The notes under the pieces were generated by a model, which was given only the letters and a program-made list of their open reading frames with translations, did not search any database and was not told the DNA's origin. A stretch of 64,000 nucleotides of DNA from Bacteroidota bacterium (GTDB lineage Bacteria > Bacteroidota > Bacteroidia > Chitinophagales > Chitinophagaceae). Where the stretch lies: assembly GCA_026391455.1 (NCBI GenBank), contig JAPLEH010000035.1, positions 62,001 to 126,000 on the forward strand, in the 5' to 3' direction. Within the stretch, counting starts at the first letter, position 1. Each line of letters begins with the position of its first letter. Positions 37,117 through 46,405 of this stretch are shown here, one piece after another. A program made the translations under genes and the position numbers.

Positions 37117-40100
37117 ATGAAATGCCTGTTATACCTTATCAGCACGCTACTGTTATGTGCTTTAGCGAACGCACAGTCTCCCACATCCGGTACACCGGCC
37201 AGCAGTGAGCATACATTTGCATTGGTAGTGGGTATTGCCAATTATGAAAATGACCGCCTCGATCTGAATTATTCCAACCGTGATGCGGAAGAATTTGCTG
37301 CCTACCTCCGTTCTGCCGCAGGTGGTACTGTTCCCGAAGACAATATCCGGTTGCTGATCGATTCCAGCGCCACCACCGCAGCTATTTATCAATCGCTCAA
37401 ATGGCTGAAGAAAAAAACTGAACTGGCTCAGGCACAGGATGAAAACAGTAAATGTCAGATCTATATTTTTTTTTCAGGCCATGGCGATGTGGAAACAGAA
37501 ACCAAAGCCAATCTGGGTTTTTTACTGGCTTACAATACGCTTCCCAATAATTATATCAACAATGCTGTACGCATAGAAGACCTGAATGATTATGCTCACA
37601 AATTGTCGGTCGATCTTAATGCCAACGTGATCATTATTACCGATGCCTGTCATTCGGGAAAACTGGCCGGCAGCGACAACCGCGGCAGTTATTTAGTTGG
37701 TACTGCTCTGGCCATGGCGAAAGACCGTGAGATCCGTATCGCTTCCTGCAACCCCGATCAACTCAGTATGGAAGACGAACGCTGGGGCAATGGTCGCGGT
37801 GTGTTTTCCTATTACCTGATCAACGGACTGAAAGGGCTTGCCGACCGTAATCAGGATAATATCGTTACATTGAATGAAGCCCGTCAATATGTGGATTCTG
37901 CCATTGCAGCCGATGAAGTATTGAAAGAACTGAGGCATAAGCAAACACCCGTCATCAAAGGCAATCCGCAATTCCGGTTGGCAGATATCAGCCCCGAAAT
38001 TTTTCGGGTAATGATGAGTGCACCTTCTCCAATAACGCGTGAACTCCCTTTGCTGGAAAAATTCTGGAAACTAATCCAGGACAGTATTGCGGATCCTTCA
38101 CAGATTGATTTTGCACGATTGCAAAATGCAAGACGCAGGGATATTCCCGGCCTGTTCTTACAGCAGGTACAGAAGCTGTGGATATTATTCCCGGACCAGC
38201 TCGCCAAAATGCCTGCACAACTGGCATTGCAATTGAGAAACGATACCCTGCAACGAAACCGTTTTAGTGAAAAACTGGTAGAATGGCTGCATAATAAAGG
38301 ACAGGAAGTTATCAATGACTATTTATCAGGTGCTGAAGCCGCCCTGGAGAAAAGACGATACTATAATGTAAAAAGCAGCGGATATGACCGATACCCTTCT
38401 TTGTATGCCACCGCACTGCAACTTACCGATCCATCCGATCCGCTGTACCGTATACTCACTATGAACCGGTATTACTTCACCGGCGTGGCGGGCCGGCTCC
38501 GTATTCCATTGGTAAGAGAAGCGGAACAGAAAGCGATCATTGAAAAGGCCTTACTCGCACAACGAAAAGCCCTTGCATTTGATGATAATGCCGCTTTTGT
38601 ACAAAATGAACTCGGTGTGATTTATCAATATAAAAATGAACTGGTTACTGCGGAAAAATATTTTACAGCCGCAACCGCACTTGCTCCCACCTGGGCTATT
38701 CCCTATTCCAATCTCTGTGTACTGTATCTACAACAAGGTGATACAGCCAAAGCGGCGGCGGCTGGTGCAGAAGCTGTACGTTTGCAACCGGATTTACAAA
38801 ATACACAAATAGCCCTGGGACTGCTCGATGAAAAAAACGGGAACTTCTTATATGCGGAAGAAAGCTACCGCAAAGCGATTGATATCAATTCCCGGCATTA
38901 TCTTCCCTTCGAACTGCTGGGCAATGTGTACCTGCAAACCACACAATATGCACAGGCTGATTCATTTTATCATGAGGCCGCGCTCAGGAAGAAAGGATTT
39001 CATTTCAAAAAAAATTCCTCAGACTACTTTTCCAATGTTGTAGTGGCTCCCTTCTTACCGTTTATTCCCTGCGAACTGGATACATCCGTTTTACAGAACG
39101 ATGATATCATGGCTTTTTTCAATTGGGGTATGGGGCTGTATGACAAAAAGGAATATGTGCAGGCGGAACGTATATTTAAAAAGATTGTGGCACTGGATAA
39201 AAACAATCCGCTGGTATTTCATTATCTGGGTAAAGTTTGTTACGACCAGCAAAAGTGGGAAAAAGCAGAGATCATGTTTAAAATGGCATATCGAAATGCA
39301 CTGCCACGCGACCGCTTTTTAGCTTATTGCGATTCACTGGTAAAGGGGAGGAAATATCCATATGACCATACCTGCTTTGAATCTTTTTTCCGTCGAAATC
39401 ATTATACGCCCGAAGAAGATTCTTATTTCCTGGGTACCATGTATGAAAGCTGGAACCATCCAGATGAAGCGGAAAGATGGTTTCGTAACGTGATCGCGAT
39501 CGATTCAAACCATCCAGCCGGATATTACAAATGCTGGCAATTGTTCGAACGGCAGGGCCGGTATCCGGAAACAGAAGCGATGATCCGTAACTATGGCGGC
39601 ATTGATAAGCAGGTTTCCGATCTTGAACTGAATGCCTTTTACCGCCGGATGACAGATCGCTTTCCCGATCGCGCCGAATGGTTTCACCGGCTGGGTATTC
39701 TTTTATATGGCAAGGCCTCATTACCCAATGAAGTGAAATACCTGGACACGATCATCTGGTTTCCCCGTATTAACCGGGAAGTATTTATTGATAGAGCCAC
39801 TTATGAAAAATTAGGAACTGATCCGTATGTACTTGATCAGAATGAGCCAGGCACTCCGGATAAGTTTCATACAGTGGCATATTCGAGGAGAACGCAGTTT
39901 TTGGAAGTGCCGGGTACCAATGAATCGATCGCACAGGCAGATCTTATTTACACTCCCCGCAAAGACGCGATTTATTACCTGAAGCTGGCCGACAGCCTCA
40001 CTTTGGAAACAAATACCAAAGCTGATATCAATTTTAAGCTCGGCAACGTACATACCTGGTCGGGTTCTCAAAAAATGGCCTATCCGTATTATGCACAATC

Positions 40101-40650
40101 CGTTTCATTGGAGCCGGACAATGCCAATGCAAGAATAAATCTGGTGGATGTGTGTAAAACGCTCTTCAAACACCGGGAAGGACTCAGTCATCTTTCCTAT
40201 CTCTATGAACACACTCAGATCAATTTTGCCAAACGACTGCTTTATGGGGAATGGAGCATACATGCCGGTAATTTTGATAAAGCGTACCAATTATTAACCG
40301 AAGCAAAAACCATTTATCCTTATCCTGTATCCACCATGAACGACCTGATGGGTCGGTTATACCTGATGCGCAAAGAGCCGGAGCAAGCCATCGCCTTTTA
40401 TAAAGCATATAACGAAGACAATAATAATGATGCATGCACACAATACACTATTGCAAAACTGTACCAGCAATCAGGAAATACGACCGAAGCCTGGGAATGG
40501 CTTACTGTTTCCCTGCAAAATGGATTTAATTATGGCTATGTACTGGAAGAAGACAAGAGCTGGGAAAAAATGCGGAATACGGCACAATGGAAAACCTTGC
40601 TGAAAAAATATCCGATGAAGAAATACAAAGAATCCGAAGCTACCCGGTAA
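37117..40650 (+). CDS. secreted caspase-family protease with long TPR region
   Basis: The 1177-residue product has a signal peptide (about 1-19, ending ANAQ) and a caspase/metacaspase-like C14 domain (about 30-290). It starts ALVVGIANYEN; the catalytic His is in IYIFFSGHGDVE (near 130) and the catalytic Cys in IITDACHSGKLAG (near 185). About 850 residues follow with scattered TPR units, for example at 480-560 and 690-740 (FNWGMGLYDKKEYVQAERIF) and near the C-terminus. The frame opens upstream to 37075, but the ATG at 37117 gives the clean signal peptide. Substrates are unknown. It is convergent with a second caspase-fold gene. Confidence 0.85.
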   Translation: MKCLLYLISTLLLCALANAQSPTSGTPASSEHTFALVVGIANYENDRLDLNYSNRDAEEFAAYLRSAAGGTVPEDNIRLLIDSSATTAAIYQSLKWLKKKTELAQAQDENSKCQIYIFFSGHGDVETETKANLGFLLAYNTLPNNYINNAVRIEDLNDYAHKLSVDLNANVIIITDACHSGKLAGSDNRGSYLVGTALAMAKDREIRIASCNPDQLSMEDERWGNGRGVFSYYLINGLKGLADRNQDNIVTLNEARQYVDSAIAADEVLKELRHKQTPVIKGNPQFRLADISPEIFRVMMSAPSPITRELPLLEKFWKLIQDSIADPSQIDFARLQNARRRDIPGLFLQQVQKLWILFPDQLAKMPAQLALQLRNDTLQRNRFSEKLVEWLHNKGQEVINDYLSGAEAALEKRRYYNVKSSGYDRYPSLYATALQLTDPSDPLYRILTMNRYYFTGVAGRLRIPLVREAEQKAIIEKALLAQRKALAFDDNAAFVQNELGVIYQYKNELVTAEKYFTAATALAPTWAIPYSNLCVLYLQQGDTAKAAAAGAEAVRLQPDLQNTQIALGLLDEKNGNFLYAEESYRKAIDINSRHYLPFELLGNVYLQTTQYAQADSFYHEAALRKKGFHFKKNSSDYFSNVVVAPFLPFIPCELDTSVLQNDDIMAFFNWGMGLYDKKEYVQAERIFKKIVALDKNNPLVFHYLGKVCYDQQKWEKAEIMFKMAYRNALPRDRFLAYCDSLVKGRKYPYDHTCFESFFRRNHYTPEEDSYFLGTMYESWNHPDEAERWFRNVIAIDSNHPAGYYKCWQLFERQGRYPETEAMIRNYGGIDKQVSDLELNAFYRRMTDRFPDRAEWFHRLGILLYGKASLPNEVKYLDTIIWFPRINREVFIDRATYEKLGTDPYVLDQNEPGTPDKFHTVAYSRRTQFLEVPGTNESIAQADLIYTPRKDAIYYLKLADSLTLETNTKADINFKLGNVHTWSGSQKMAYPYYAQSVSLEPDNANARINLVDVCKTLFKHREGLSHLSYLYEHTQINFAKRLLYGEWSIHAGNFDKAYQLLTEAKTIYPYPVSTMNDLMGRLYLMRKEPEQAIAFYKAYNEDNNNDACTQYTIAKLYQQSGNTTEAWEWLTVSLQNGFNYGYVLEEDKSWEKMRNTAQWKTLLKKYPMKKYKESEATR

Positions 40651-40696
40651 TGTACTGCATGCTGTATCTTTTTGAAATGAATAACTACAGGAATAA

Positions 40697-42046
40697 CTAT
40701 CTCGGTAAAAATAATTTCGGTGTTTGCTGACATTTATTACCATTGGGGCAGGGCACTTTACCCGCATATAAGTTGGTCTGTTTTTTGGTGTCTTCCAATA
40801 CCTGAAACCAGGTAGGATTTCCCTTTGCAGGCCCCAGATAACTCCGCAATGATTCAATGAAGAAATAAGTGAAATAAGAACTGTAACGGGGTGTAATGAT
40901 GGCCCTTTCATCGCGGCTCGCGGCGGTCATCAGAAAATTCATTTTGGTCCTGGTCAGAAATAAAGCAATCAGATTATTCTTATTGTATTTCATGGGGGCG
41001 CGTGAAGCCGGTGGTGATACCGGACTTGTGGTTTTTTTGGCTTCTACGGTATCATTACAGCAATCACTCAATACCAGGTTGAGTCTTGCACCTTTTTGCA
41101 CAATGCTCTGATAGATATCCTGTATGTTCATTGTTTGCGCCTGTGGCTTTGGCCGGGGGCGGTTATTGGGATCGCGAAGATCTAAAAATGGAAATTCCTT
41201 ATTGGGAATGGTCTGATCGCGGAAACCATGTCCGGAATAATAAAATACGATAATATCATCCGGGCCTGGTTTTAATCTGTTTACGGCTGCTTCTACGGTA
41301 GCTTTATTATAACGGCTTCCGTATACAGAATCCACCAGCACCGGAATGCCTAATTCATTTTCACCGATATCTGTAAACATATCCACCATTCTGCGGGCAT
41401 CAGTCTGACAATTGGGCATGAGGGAGGAGTCGCGCGTACTGGCCACCACCAGCATAAAGAGACGTGGTTTTTTTGTTTCAAACCAGGGAATTACACCTTT
41501 TGTTCCTTTAGGATTCGGATAGAAAATATTTGTAAAGTAAGAACTCGTGGAATCAAAATAGTTGAGGACAAAGGGTTTGTTGCGGGCCAGTAATTCCGGT
41601 TGATACAAAACGGCCCTGGTTATATTGGATGCCACAGGAATTGGTTCGCCAGCTTTTCCCGTAACCGCCCAGGGTTGATATTGGCCGGTACTGTCCAGTT
41701 TGAACCAGTAAGAAAATACAACCGGAATATATTTTGCAGAGCCTGCTATTTTTTTAGGATTAAGTCCTTCATAGATTAAGAGGGTGGTATCCGCGCTACC
41801 ATCGGGTCGGATGGCATATTGTTCCAGTATTTCCATTTCTGCAAGGGAGCCTGCTTTCAGGTCTTTATATCGCACTATTCCGGTGCCATTACTGTTGAGT
41901 GAAAAAAAAGTACTGTAGGGATTCATTTTTCCTGCTACCGGATATTCATATGCCAGCTCATACACGGTTTGCCCCTGTATCGAAGTCCCGAATAAGCAAC
42001 AAAGGAAGAGCAGAAGAAAAAACGGGTTGTGTTTCAATGGCATCAT
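40697..42046 (-). CDS. second secreted caspase-family protein
   Basis: The 449-residue product has a signal peptide (about 1-26), a beta-rich N-terminal domain (about 27-190), then a C14 caspase-like domain (about 195-435). The domain has LFMLVVASTRDSSLMPNC, His in IVFYYSGHGFRD (about 272) and Cys in LNLVLSDCCNDT (about 325). The Asp-Cys-Cys nucleophile context differs from the DACHSG of its neighbour, so the two are diverged relatives, not recent copies. Their stops are only 46 bases apart. Confidence 0.8.
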   Translation of the reverse strand: MMPLKHNPFFLLLFLCCLFGTSIQGQTVYELAYEYPVAGKMNPYSTFFSLNSNGTGIVRYKDLKAGSLAEMEILEQYAIRPDGSADTTLLIYEGLNPKKIAGSAKYIPVVFSYWFKLDSTGQYQPWAVTGKAGEPIPVASNITRAVLYQPELLARNKPFVLNYFDSTSSYFTNIFYPNPKGTKGVIPWFETKKPRLFMLVVASTRDSSLMPNCQTDARRMVDMFTDIGENELGIPVLVDSVYGSRYNKATVEAAVNRLKPGPDDIIVFYYSGHGFRDQTIPNKEFPFLDLRDPNNRPRPKPQAQTMNIQDIYQSIVQKGARLNLVLSDCCNDTVEAKKTTSPVSPPASRAPMKYNKNNLIALFLTRTKMNFLMTAASRDERAIITPRYSSYFTYFFIESLRSYLGPAKGNPTWFQVLEDTKKQTNLYAGKVPCPNGNKCQQTPKLFLPR

Positions 42047-42159
42047 ATCAAATGCAGTTTTTTGCGGCTTAACAAGGGCTGGCCTTCATCGTTTAAAATA
42101 AGTGATTTTCTTGGAATTTCACTGATAAATTCGTATTCTTAGCTTCTAAAAAATATCAT

Positions 42160-42387
42160 ATGCACCTGAAACAACCAAAATCAATTTATCAGATCGGATT
42201 GGCGCTTGTATTTGCTGCCTTCTCCTTTACTGCCTGTACAAACAGCGGTGAAAAGAAAGAAGATGCTAACAAAACAGATACTACCAAAACCACCCCTGCT
42301 CCTGCACCGACTCCCGCACAGGGACCAGACAGTACAGGTGGCGGTGGTGATACGTTAAAACAAAAGCCCACAGCTCCCGGTGATTAA
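42160..42387 (+). CDS. small lipoprotein with low-complexity Thr/Pro tail
   Basis: The 75-residue product has a lipoprotein signal peptide, lipobox SFTAC (Cys about 26). The remainder is almost entirely Lys, Asp, Thr, Pro and Gly, with no fold expected. It probably lies on the inner or outer membrane. It diverges from the second caspase gene across 113 bases and is followed by a terminator. Confidence 0.7.
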   Translation: MHLKQPKSIYQIGLALVFAAFSFTACTNSGEKKEDANKTDTTKTTPAPAPTPAQGPDSTGGGGDTLKQKPTAPGD

Positions 42388-42415
42388 GAATTGACCGGTT
42401 GTACACCAACATTTT

Positions 42416-42456
42416 GCCCGGATAGTATGAACAATACTTTCCGGGCTTTTTTATTT
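42416..42456. terminator. bidirectional terminator
   Basis: GCCCGGA and TCCGGGC form the outer stem, AGTAT and ATACT the inner one, followed by Ts on the plus strand and preceded by As. It serves the small lipoprotein and overlaps the end of the convergent TPR gene. Confidence 0.8.
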
Positions 42457-43872
42457 CTTTTCAGATTCTTTTGTTTCCGCTTCAATTTTTTTTGCCGGAT
42501 GTTTTTGATGCCAATGGCTGAGTTTATGGATCATCCAATGCTCCAGCCGGTGATGCAGCGGAATTACCAATGCTGCAATGGCCACAAAGATCAGTATCTC
42601 CAATACCGGAGTATGGTGGGTGATAGAAGCTACCATCGGATGCATTAGTAATGTCAGGTATTCAAATAAAAACAGCAATGACAAAACCCCCAGTAATCGT
42701 ACAAAACGGGGGTGCATATGTGCCCGGCTCAGAATAAGCGTAAGTAAGAAAAAGAAGGGGATAAAAATAGCAATTAATAAAAGCTGCAATTGTTGCGTCC
42801 GCTTTTTCTTTTCCTGCTTTTGCAGTTCAACCATTTCTGCCTGGCGAAACTGTTCGTTGGTGGTAATAATCTGCGATTCCCGGATACGGGTCTTACTGTT
42901 TACCGAATCATTCAGGTTCTTTAAATATCCGGAGTATACAAAGGCACTGTCGTACCTCCTTAAAGTCTGATAATGCAGACTGAGGAATTCAACTGCCTGC
43001 AGTTCGGAAGAGTTGAACTTACCCCGCTTAGCCACATCAAGGGAAAGCCTGGCATAATAGGCAGCCGAGTCCCACTGCTTTTGCTTTTCATACAGATGAG
43101 CAAGCCCCAGGGCTGCCTCACTGTATATCTCATCGTTATTTGTTTCTGCCAGGTTGGTGAGTGCGGATTTATAATTTTGAGAGGAGAGATCAAAGCTTTC
43201 CAGTTTACGAAAGCTGTGTCCCAGCCCTGTCATGGCAATGCCCATATTCTCCACACTACCTTCTTCACTGGCTATTTGGAGCGACTTGTTGAAATACAGG
43301 TAAGCGGAGTCGGACACATCCAGCCGGTTATAGGTATCGCCAATATTGAGATTGATATTGAACCGGAGATCCTTTACGCTGTCGCGGGAAATGATGGAAT
43401 CGGCTTTGCCATAATATTGCAGGGCAACCCTGTATTGTTCCTGCAGTGCATATACGATGCCAATATTCATAAGTACACTGGCCAGGTTGCGCGGTACTTT
43501 TCGCTTTTCTTCCAATTGCAGTTTTTCCAGATTCAGCTCTAGGGCACGGGGATAATTTCCCACTTTCATAAAGGTATTTGCCAGTATACCCAGGGAGCGG
43601 GATTCGCCTTCCATATCGCTGATATTACGCGCCAGATAAAGCCCTTCCTGTGCCAATACGAGGGCCGAATCAGGATTGTATTTATTCATGTCCCGGGCAA
43701 TGGTCCAGAGCAATTTTACACGGGCGGTATCAGCAGAAGTAGCTTGTAGGATTTTAAGCAGGCTGTCCACCTTCGCTTTTTGTGCATGCGAATAAACCGG
43801 ATGCAACAGCCACGTTGCCAGAAGTAATAGGTATAATAATCGGGCAGATGCCTTAAGGTATTTGCAAAACAT
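42451..43872 (-). CDS. TPR protein with C-terminal membrane helices
   Basis: The 473-residue product has a signal peptide or first helix (about 10-30, ending SHAQ), then six or so TPR units (about 40-320). A coiled segment rich in Gln and Lys follows (about 330-365), then three hydrophobic helices (about 366-385, 395-415, 425-445) and a charged tail. The TPR part resembles the sensory portion of Bacteroidota TPR kinases, but there is no kinase or DNA-binding domain. It may be a scaffold or a signalling protein without an effector domain. Confidence 0.75.
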   Translation of the reverse strand: MFCKYLKASARLLYLLLLATWLLHPVYSHAQKAKVDSLLKILQATSADTARVKLLWTIARDMNKYNPDSALVLAQEGLYLARNISDMEGESRSLGILANTFMKVGNYPRALELNLEKLQLEEKRKVPRNLASVLMNIGIVYALQEQYRVALQYYGKADSIISRDSVKDLRFNINLNIGDTYNRLDVSDSAYLYFNKSLQIASEEGSVENMGIAMTGLGHSFRKLESFDLSSQNYKSALTNLAETNNDEIYSEAALGLAHLYEKQKQWDSAAYYARLSLDVAKRGKFNSSELQAVEFLSLHYQTLRRYDSAFVYSGYLKNLNDSVNSKTRIRESQIITTNEQFRQAEMVELQKQEKKKRTQQLQLLLIAIFIPFFFLLTLILSRAHMHPRFVRLLGVLSLLFLFEYLTLLMHPMVASITHHTPVLEILIFVAIAALVIPLHHRLEHWMIHKLSHWHQKHPAKKIEAETKESEKK

Positions 43873-44041
43873 GGTGGTTGGTCCTGAAGTGTACTGGTAT
43901 AAAGCAGTAAGATACTAACATTTTTTAAATCGAAAATATGTTGGTATTCTCAACTTACTGAAATAACCATAAGGTCTCAGACTTGCAAAAGGCAGACAAA
44001 TATATATACAGTAAGAATAAATTGCCATCTTCATGTACGAC

Positions 44042-44407
44042 TCAACCTGCTTTCGCTACCATCCGCTCTTCAATCACCTGTCTGAATACATGTTTGGGCA
44101 ATGCTCCGGGCTGCATCATCGGCTCTCCATCGGCACCGATGAATAAAAAAGTAGGAATACTTTGTATGCCAAACACACCGGCCAATTCCTGTTCGGCGTC
44201 GGTATTTACTTTGTAGATTATAATTTTACCATTGTAATCATCAGCAAGTTCTTCCAGTACAGGAGCCACCATTTTACAGGGACCGCACCAGTCTGCATAA
44301 AAATCAATGATACAGGGCAACTCACCCTTGTACTTCCAATCTGCTTCCGTTTCGTAATCAAACACTTTATCCTTAAAATCCTGCGTGGTCATTTGTATCG
44401 TTGGCAT
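44042..44407 (-). CDS. thioredoxin
   Basis: The 121-residue thioredoxin has the active site DWCGPCKMVAP (about residues 40-50), cis-Pro in IQSIPTFLFIG, and the family length plus a short N-terminal arm. Dithiol-disulfide exchange in the cytoplasm; no signal peptide. It lies downstream of the persulfide dioxygenase on the same strand, beyond a repeat region, and has its own -7 element. Confidence 0.93.
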   Translation of the reverse strand: MPTIQMTTQDFKDKVFDYETEADWKYKGELPCIIDFYADWCGPCKMVAPVLEELADDYNGKIIIYKVNTDAEQELAGVFGIQSIPTFLFIGADGEPMMQPGALPKHVFRQVIEERMVAKAG

Positions 44408-44423
44408 GCTGAATAGTTTTGAG

Positions 44424-44431
44424 CAAAGTTA
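44424..44431 (-). promoter_or_regulatory. -7 promoter element of thioredoxin
   Basis: Minus-strand TAACTTTG, an exact TAnnTTTG match 16 bases upstream of the start. No GTGA-N6-TCAC operator is found 29.5 bases upstream of it. Confidence 0.65.
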
Positions 44432-44513
44432 GTGAATAGTGAATGGGTAGTATGCAGTTGGCAGTTTGCAGTTAACAGTTTTCAGTTTACAGTTGGCAAA
44501 TTGCAGTTAAAAG
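44429..44513. repeat. heptamer array GTTNNCA-like, about 12 units
   Basis: Seven-base units in one register: TATGCAG, TTGGCAG, TTTGCAG, TTAACAG, TTTTCAG, TTTACAG, TTGGCAA, ATTGCAG, TTAAAAG at 44451-44513, with degenerate units back to about 44429. Confidence 0.8.
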
Positions 44514-44551
44514 CTGTCTAATGCAGCAACGACAAAACCTAAAATCTAAAA

Positions 44552-44565
44552 CCGATAGCTATCGG
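44552..44565. repeat. palindrome CCGATAGCTATCGG
   Basis: Perfect 14-base palindrome lying inside a short AAAATCT-type heptamer run. The same palindrome occurs at 49228-49241. Confidence 0.75.
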
Positions 44566-44590
44566 GTCGAAATTCTAAAAAAACGCAATT

Positions 44591-44674
44591 CGTACACCCT
44601 ACACCGTACATCGTACACCGTACATCTAACATCGTACATCTAACATCGTACACCGTACATCACACATCTTACAT
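44591..44674. repeat. heptamer array CGTACAC/CGTACAT, 12 units
   Basis: Twelve exact-register heptamers (CGTACAC, CCTACAC, CGTACAT, CTAACAT, CACACAT, CTTACAT and so on). It is the reverse complement of the GATGTAC/GGTGTAC family at 35513 and ends six bases before the stop codon of the persulfide dioxygenase gene. Confidence 0.88.
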
Positions 44675-44679
44675 TCAAA

Positions 44680-46104
44680 TCACAGCATCGTCACCGGTTC
44701 TGTATACGTGGTTTTTTGCAGTCCGGTCTGGCTTAATGCCTTATAGCCTCCTTTTATATTGACCAGTTTCGTATATCCTCTCGAAAGCAGAATCGAACAC
44801 ATGATCACAGAACGGAATCCGCCGGCGCAATGGATATAATATTTATCTGTTGGCTTTAATTGCGACATGTTATGATTGATGAAATCCAGCGGAAAGTTTT
44901 GTGCACCCACCAGATGTTCAGAGTCATATTCGCTTTTGCGCCGTGCATCCAGCAGGTTAATATGTACGGGGTCCATCTCATAAAGCGTGGCAAAATCTTC
45001 TGCACTGATCTCTTTCAGTGATTCCGTTTCAAATCCTGCATCCTTCCATGCCGCTATTCCTCCGGTTAAGAATCCAATGGCATTATCGTAGCCCACCCTC
45101 GAGAGACGTATCACTACTTCTTCTTCGCGTTTTGCATCTGCAATAAATAAAATAGGTTGTTTCAGATCGGTGATCAGCGTACCCACCCAGGGGGCGAAAT
45201 TGTCATCTAAGCCAATGAAGATCGATCCGGGTATATGTGCTTCCACAAATGCTTCTTTATTTCGGGTGTCCAGTACCAACGCTTCCGTACTTTCCCAGGC
45301 AGCCTGAAACTCTCTTGCAGAAAGGGGACGCTTCCCTTTAGCAATGATGGCATCAATACTGTCCATACCACCTTTCAGGTTCATCAGTACATTGAGCGGA
45401 AAATACTGCGGTGGTTCTACTAATCCGTCTGTAACGGCTTTGATGAATTCTTCCCGGGTCATATCTGCACGCAATGCATAGTTTACTTTTTTCTGATGAC
45501 CGAGTGTATCCGTTGTTTCGCGGCTCATATTCTTTCCGCAGGCACTGCCCGCACCATGTCCTGGATATACAATGAGGTCATCAGGCAGTGGCATAAGCTT
45601 ATTACGCAGCGAATCAAACAAATGACCAGCCAGGTATTCCGGCGTTACTTCCGCTTTTACTTTTTGCACCAGATCCGGTCGGCCTACATCGCCAATGAAT
45701 AAAGTATCACCAGTGAAGATCGCATGCATTTGTCCTTTCTCATCAATGAGCAGGTACGTGGTGGACTCCATGGTATGTCCGGGCGTATGCAGCACTTTGA
45801 TCTGTACGTTGCCCAATTGCATCACTTCTTCATCCTTCGCCACATAGGCATCATAGCCGGGTGTAGCGGTAGGTCCAAATACGATAGTGGCACCGGTTTT
45901 ACGGGCCAGGTCTATATGACCACTCACGAAGTCTGCATGAAAATGCGTTTCGAAAATATATTTTATCACAGCCCCATTTTGCGCAGCCTTATCCATATAG
46001 GGTTTTGTTTCGCGAAGCGGATCAATGATGGCGGCTTCCCCATTGCTTTCAATATAATAGGCGGCTTCTGCCAGGCATCCGGTATAGATTTGTTCTACTG
46101 TCAT
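44680..46104 (-). CDS. persulfide dioxygenase-rhodanese fusion
   Basis: The 474-residue product starts with an ETHE1-type metallo-beta-lactamase domain (about 1-245), with ligands in ETHFHADFVSGHIDLA, HTPGHTMES and FTGDTLFIGDVGRPDL. Two rhodanese domains follow. The first (about 260-360) has Asp-rich LFIADAKREEEV where the active Cys would be, so it is inactive. The second (about 370-465) keeps the Cys in YYIHCAGGFRSVIM. It should oxidise glutathione- or other low-molecular-weight persulfide to sulfite, with sulfur transfer to or from thiosulfate. It diverges from the SQR-like gene. Confidence 0.9.
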   Translation of the reverse strand: MTVEQIYTGCLAEAAYYIESNGEAAIIDPLRETKPYMDKAAQNGAVIKYIFETHFHADFVSGHIDLARKTGATIVFGPTATPGYDAYVAKDEEVMQLGNVQIKVLHTPGHTMESTTYLLIDEKGQMHAIFTGDTLFIGDVGRPDLVQKVKAEVTPEYLAGHLFDSLRNKLMPLPDDLIVYPGHGAGSACGKNMSRETTDTLGHQKKVNYALRADMTREEFIKAVTDGLVEPPQYFPLNVLMNLKGGMDSIDAIIAKGKRPLSAREFQAAWESTEALVLDTRNKEAFVEAHIPGSIFIGLDDNFAPWVGTLITDLKQPILFIADAKREEEVVIRLSRVGYDNAIGFLTGGIAAWKDAGFETESLKEISAEDFATLYEMDPVHINLLDARRKSEYDSEHLVGAQNFPLDFINHNMSQLKPTDKYYIHCAGGFRSVIMCSILLSRGYTKLVNIKGGYKALSQTGLQKTTYTEPVTML

Positions 46105-46232
46105 TGTATAATAATTTTGATGTTGAATAATTGTTTTTAAGATTTATTGTAACAGGTATGTTGTTTCGCTTATGGGCAATGACTTCTGCAGGCTGATATT
46201 GTTTGCATAGACATAAATGAAATGATGATATA

Positions 46233-46240
46233 CAAATGTC
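46233..46240 (-). promoter_or_regulatory. -7-like element of the persulfide dioxygenase gene
   Basis: Minus-strand GACATTTG, one base off TAnnTTTG, exactly 29.5 bases from the centre of the operator at 46263-46276. The leader would be about 125 bases. Confidence 0.5.
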
Positions 46241-46262
46241 AAAGCACACTGAGCCGGTGGGA

Positions 46263-46276
46263 ATGACAAATGTCAC
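46263..46276 (-). promoter_or_regulatory. Crp/Fnr-type operator for the persulfide dioxygenase gene
   Basis: ATGACAAATGTCAC contains the near-perfect palindrome TGACAAATGTCA. It is placed on the minus-strand side of the divergent promoter region with the same geometry as the other sites. Confidence 0.65.
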
Positions 46277-46343
46277 CAACTCCGTTGACAATAATCAGTA
46301 CTTCTTCTTTCTATACATGATCTTAATGCAAATCACTGCTGCC

Positions 46344-46357
46344 GTGACAATAGTCAC
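46344..46357 (+). promoter_or_regulatory. Crp/Fnr-type operator for the SQR-like gene
   Basis: GTGACAATAGTCAC has perfect five-base arms. Its centre (46350.5) is 29.5 bases before TACTTTAG at 46380-46387, a -7-like element 18 bases upstream of the start codon. Confidence 0.7.
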
Positions 46358-46405
46358 GCTGGTTGGCATTGGATGAATCTACTTTAGTGGTATAAATTAA
46401 CCGTT

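Noticed and set aside
37117-43872. Caspase/TPR genes as an intracellular defence system
   Set aside because: Both caspase proteins and the TPR protein carry signal peptides, and no nuclease, cyclase or reverse-transcriptase partner is present.
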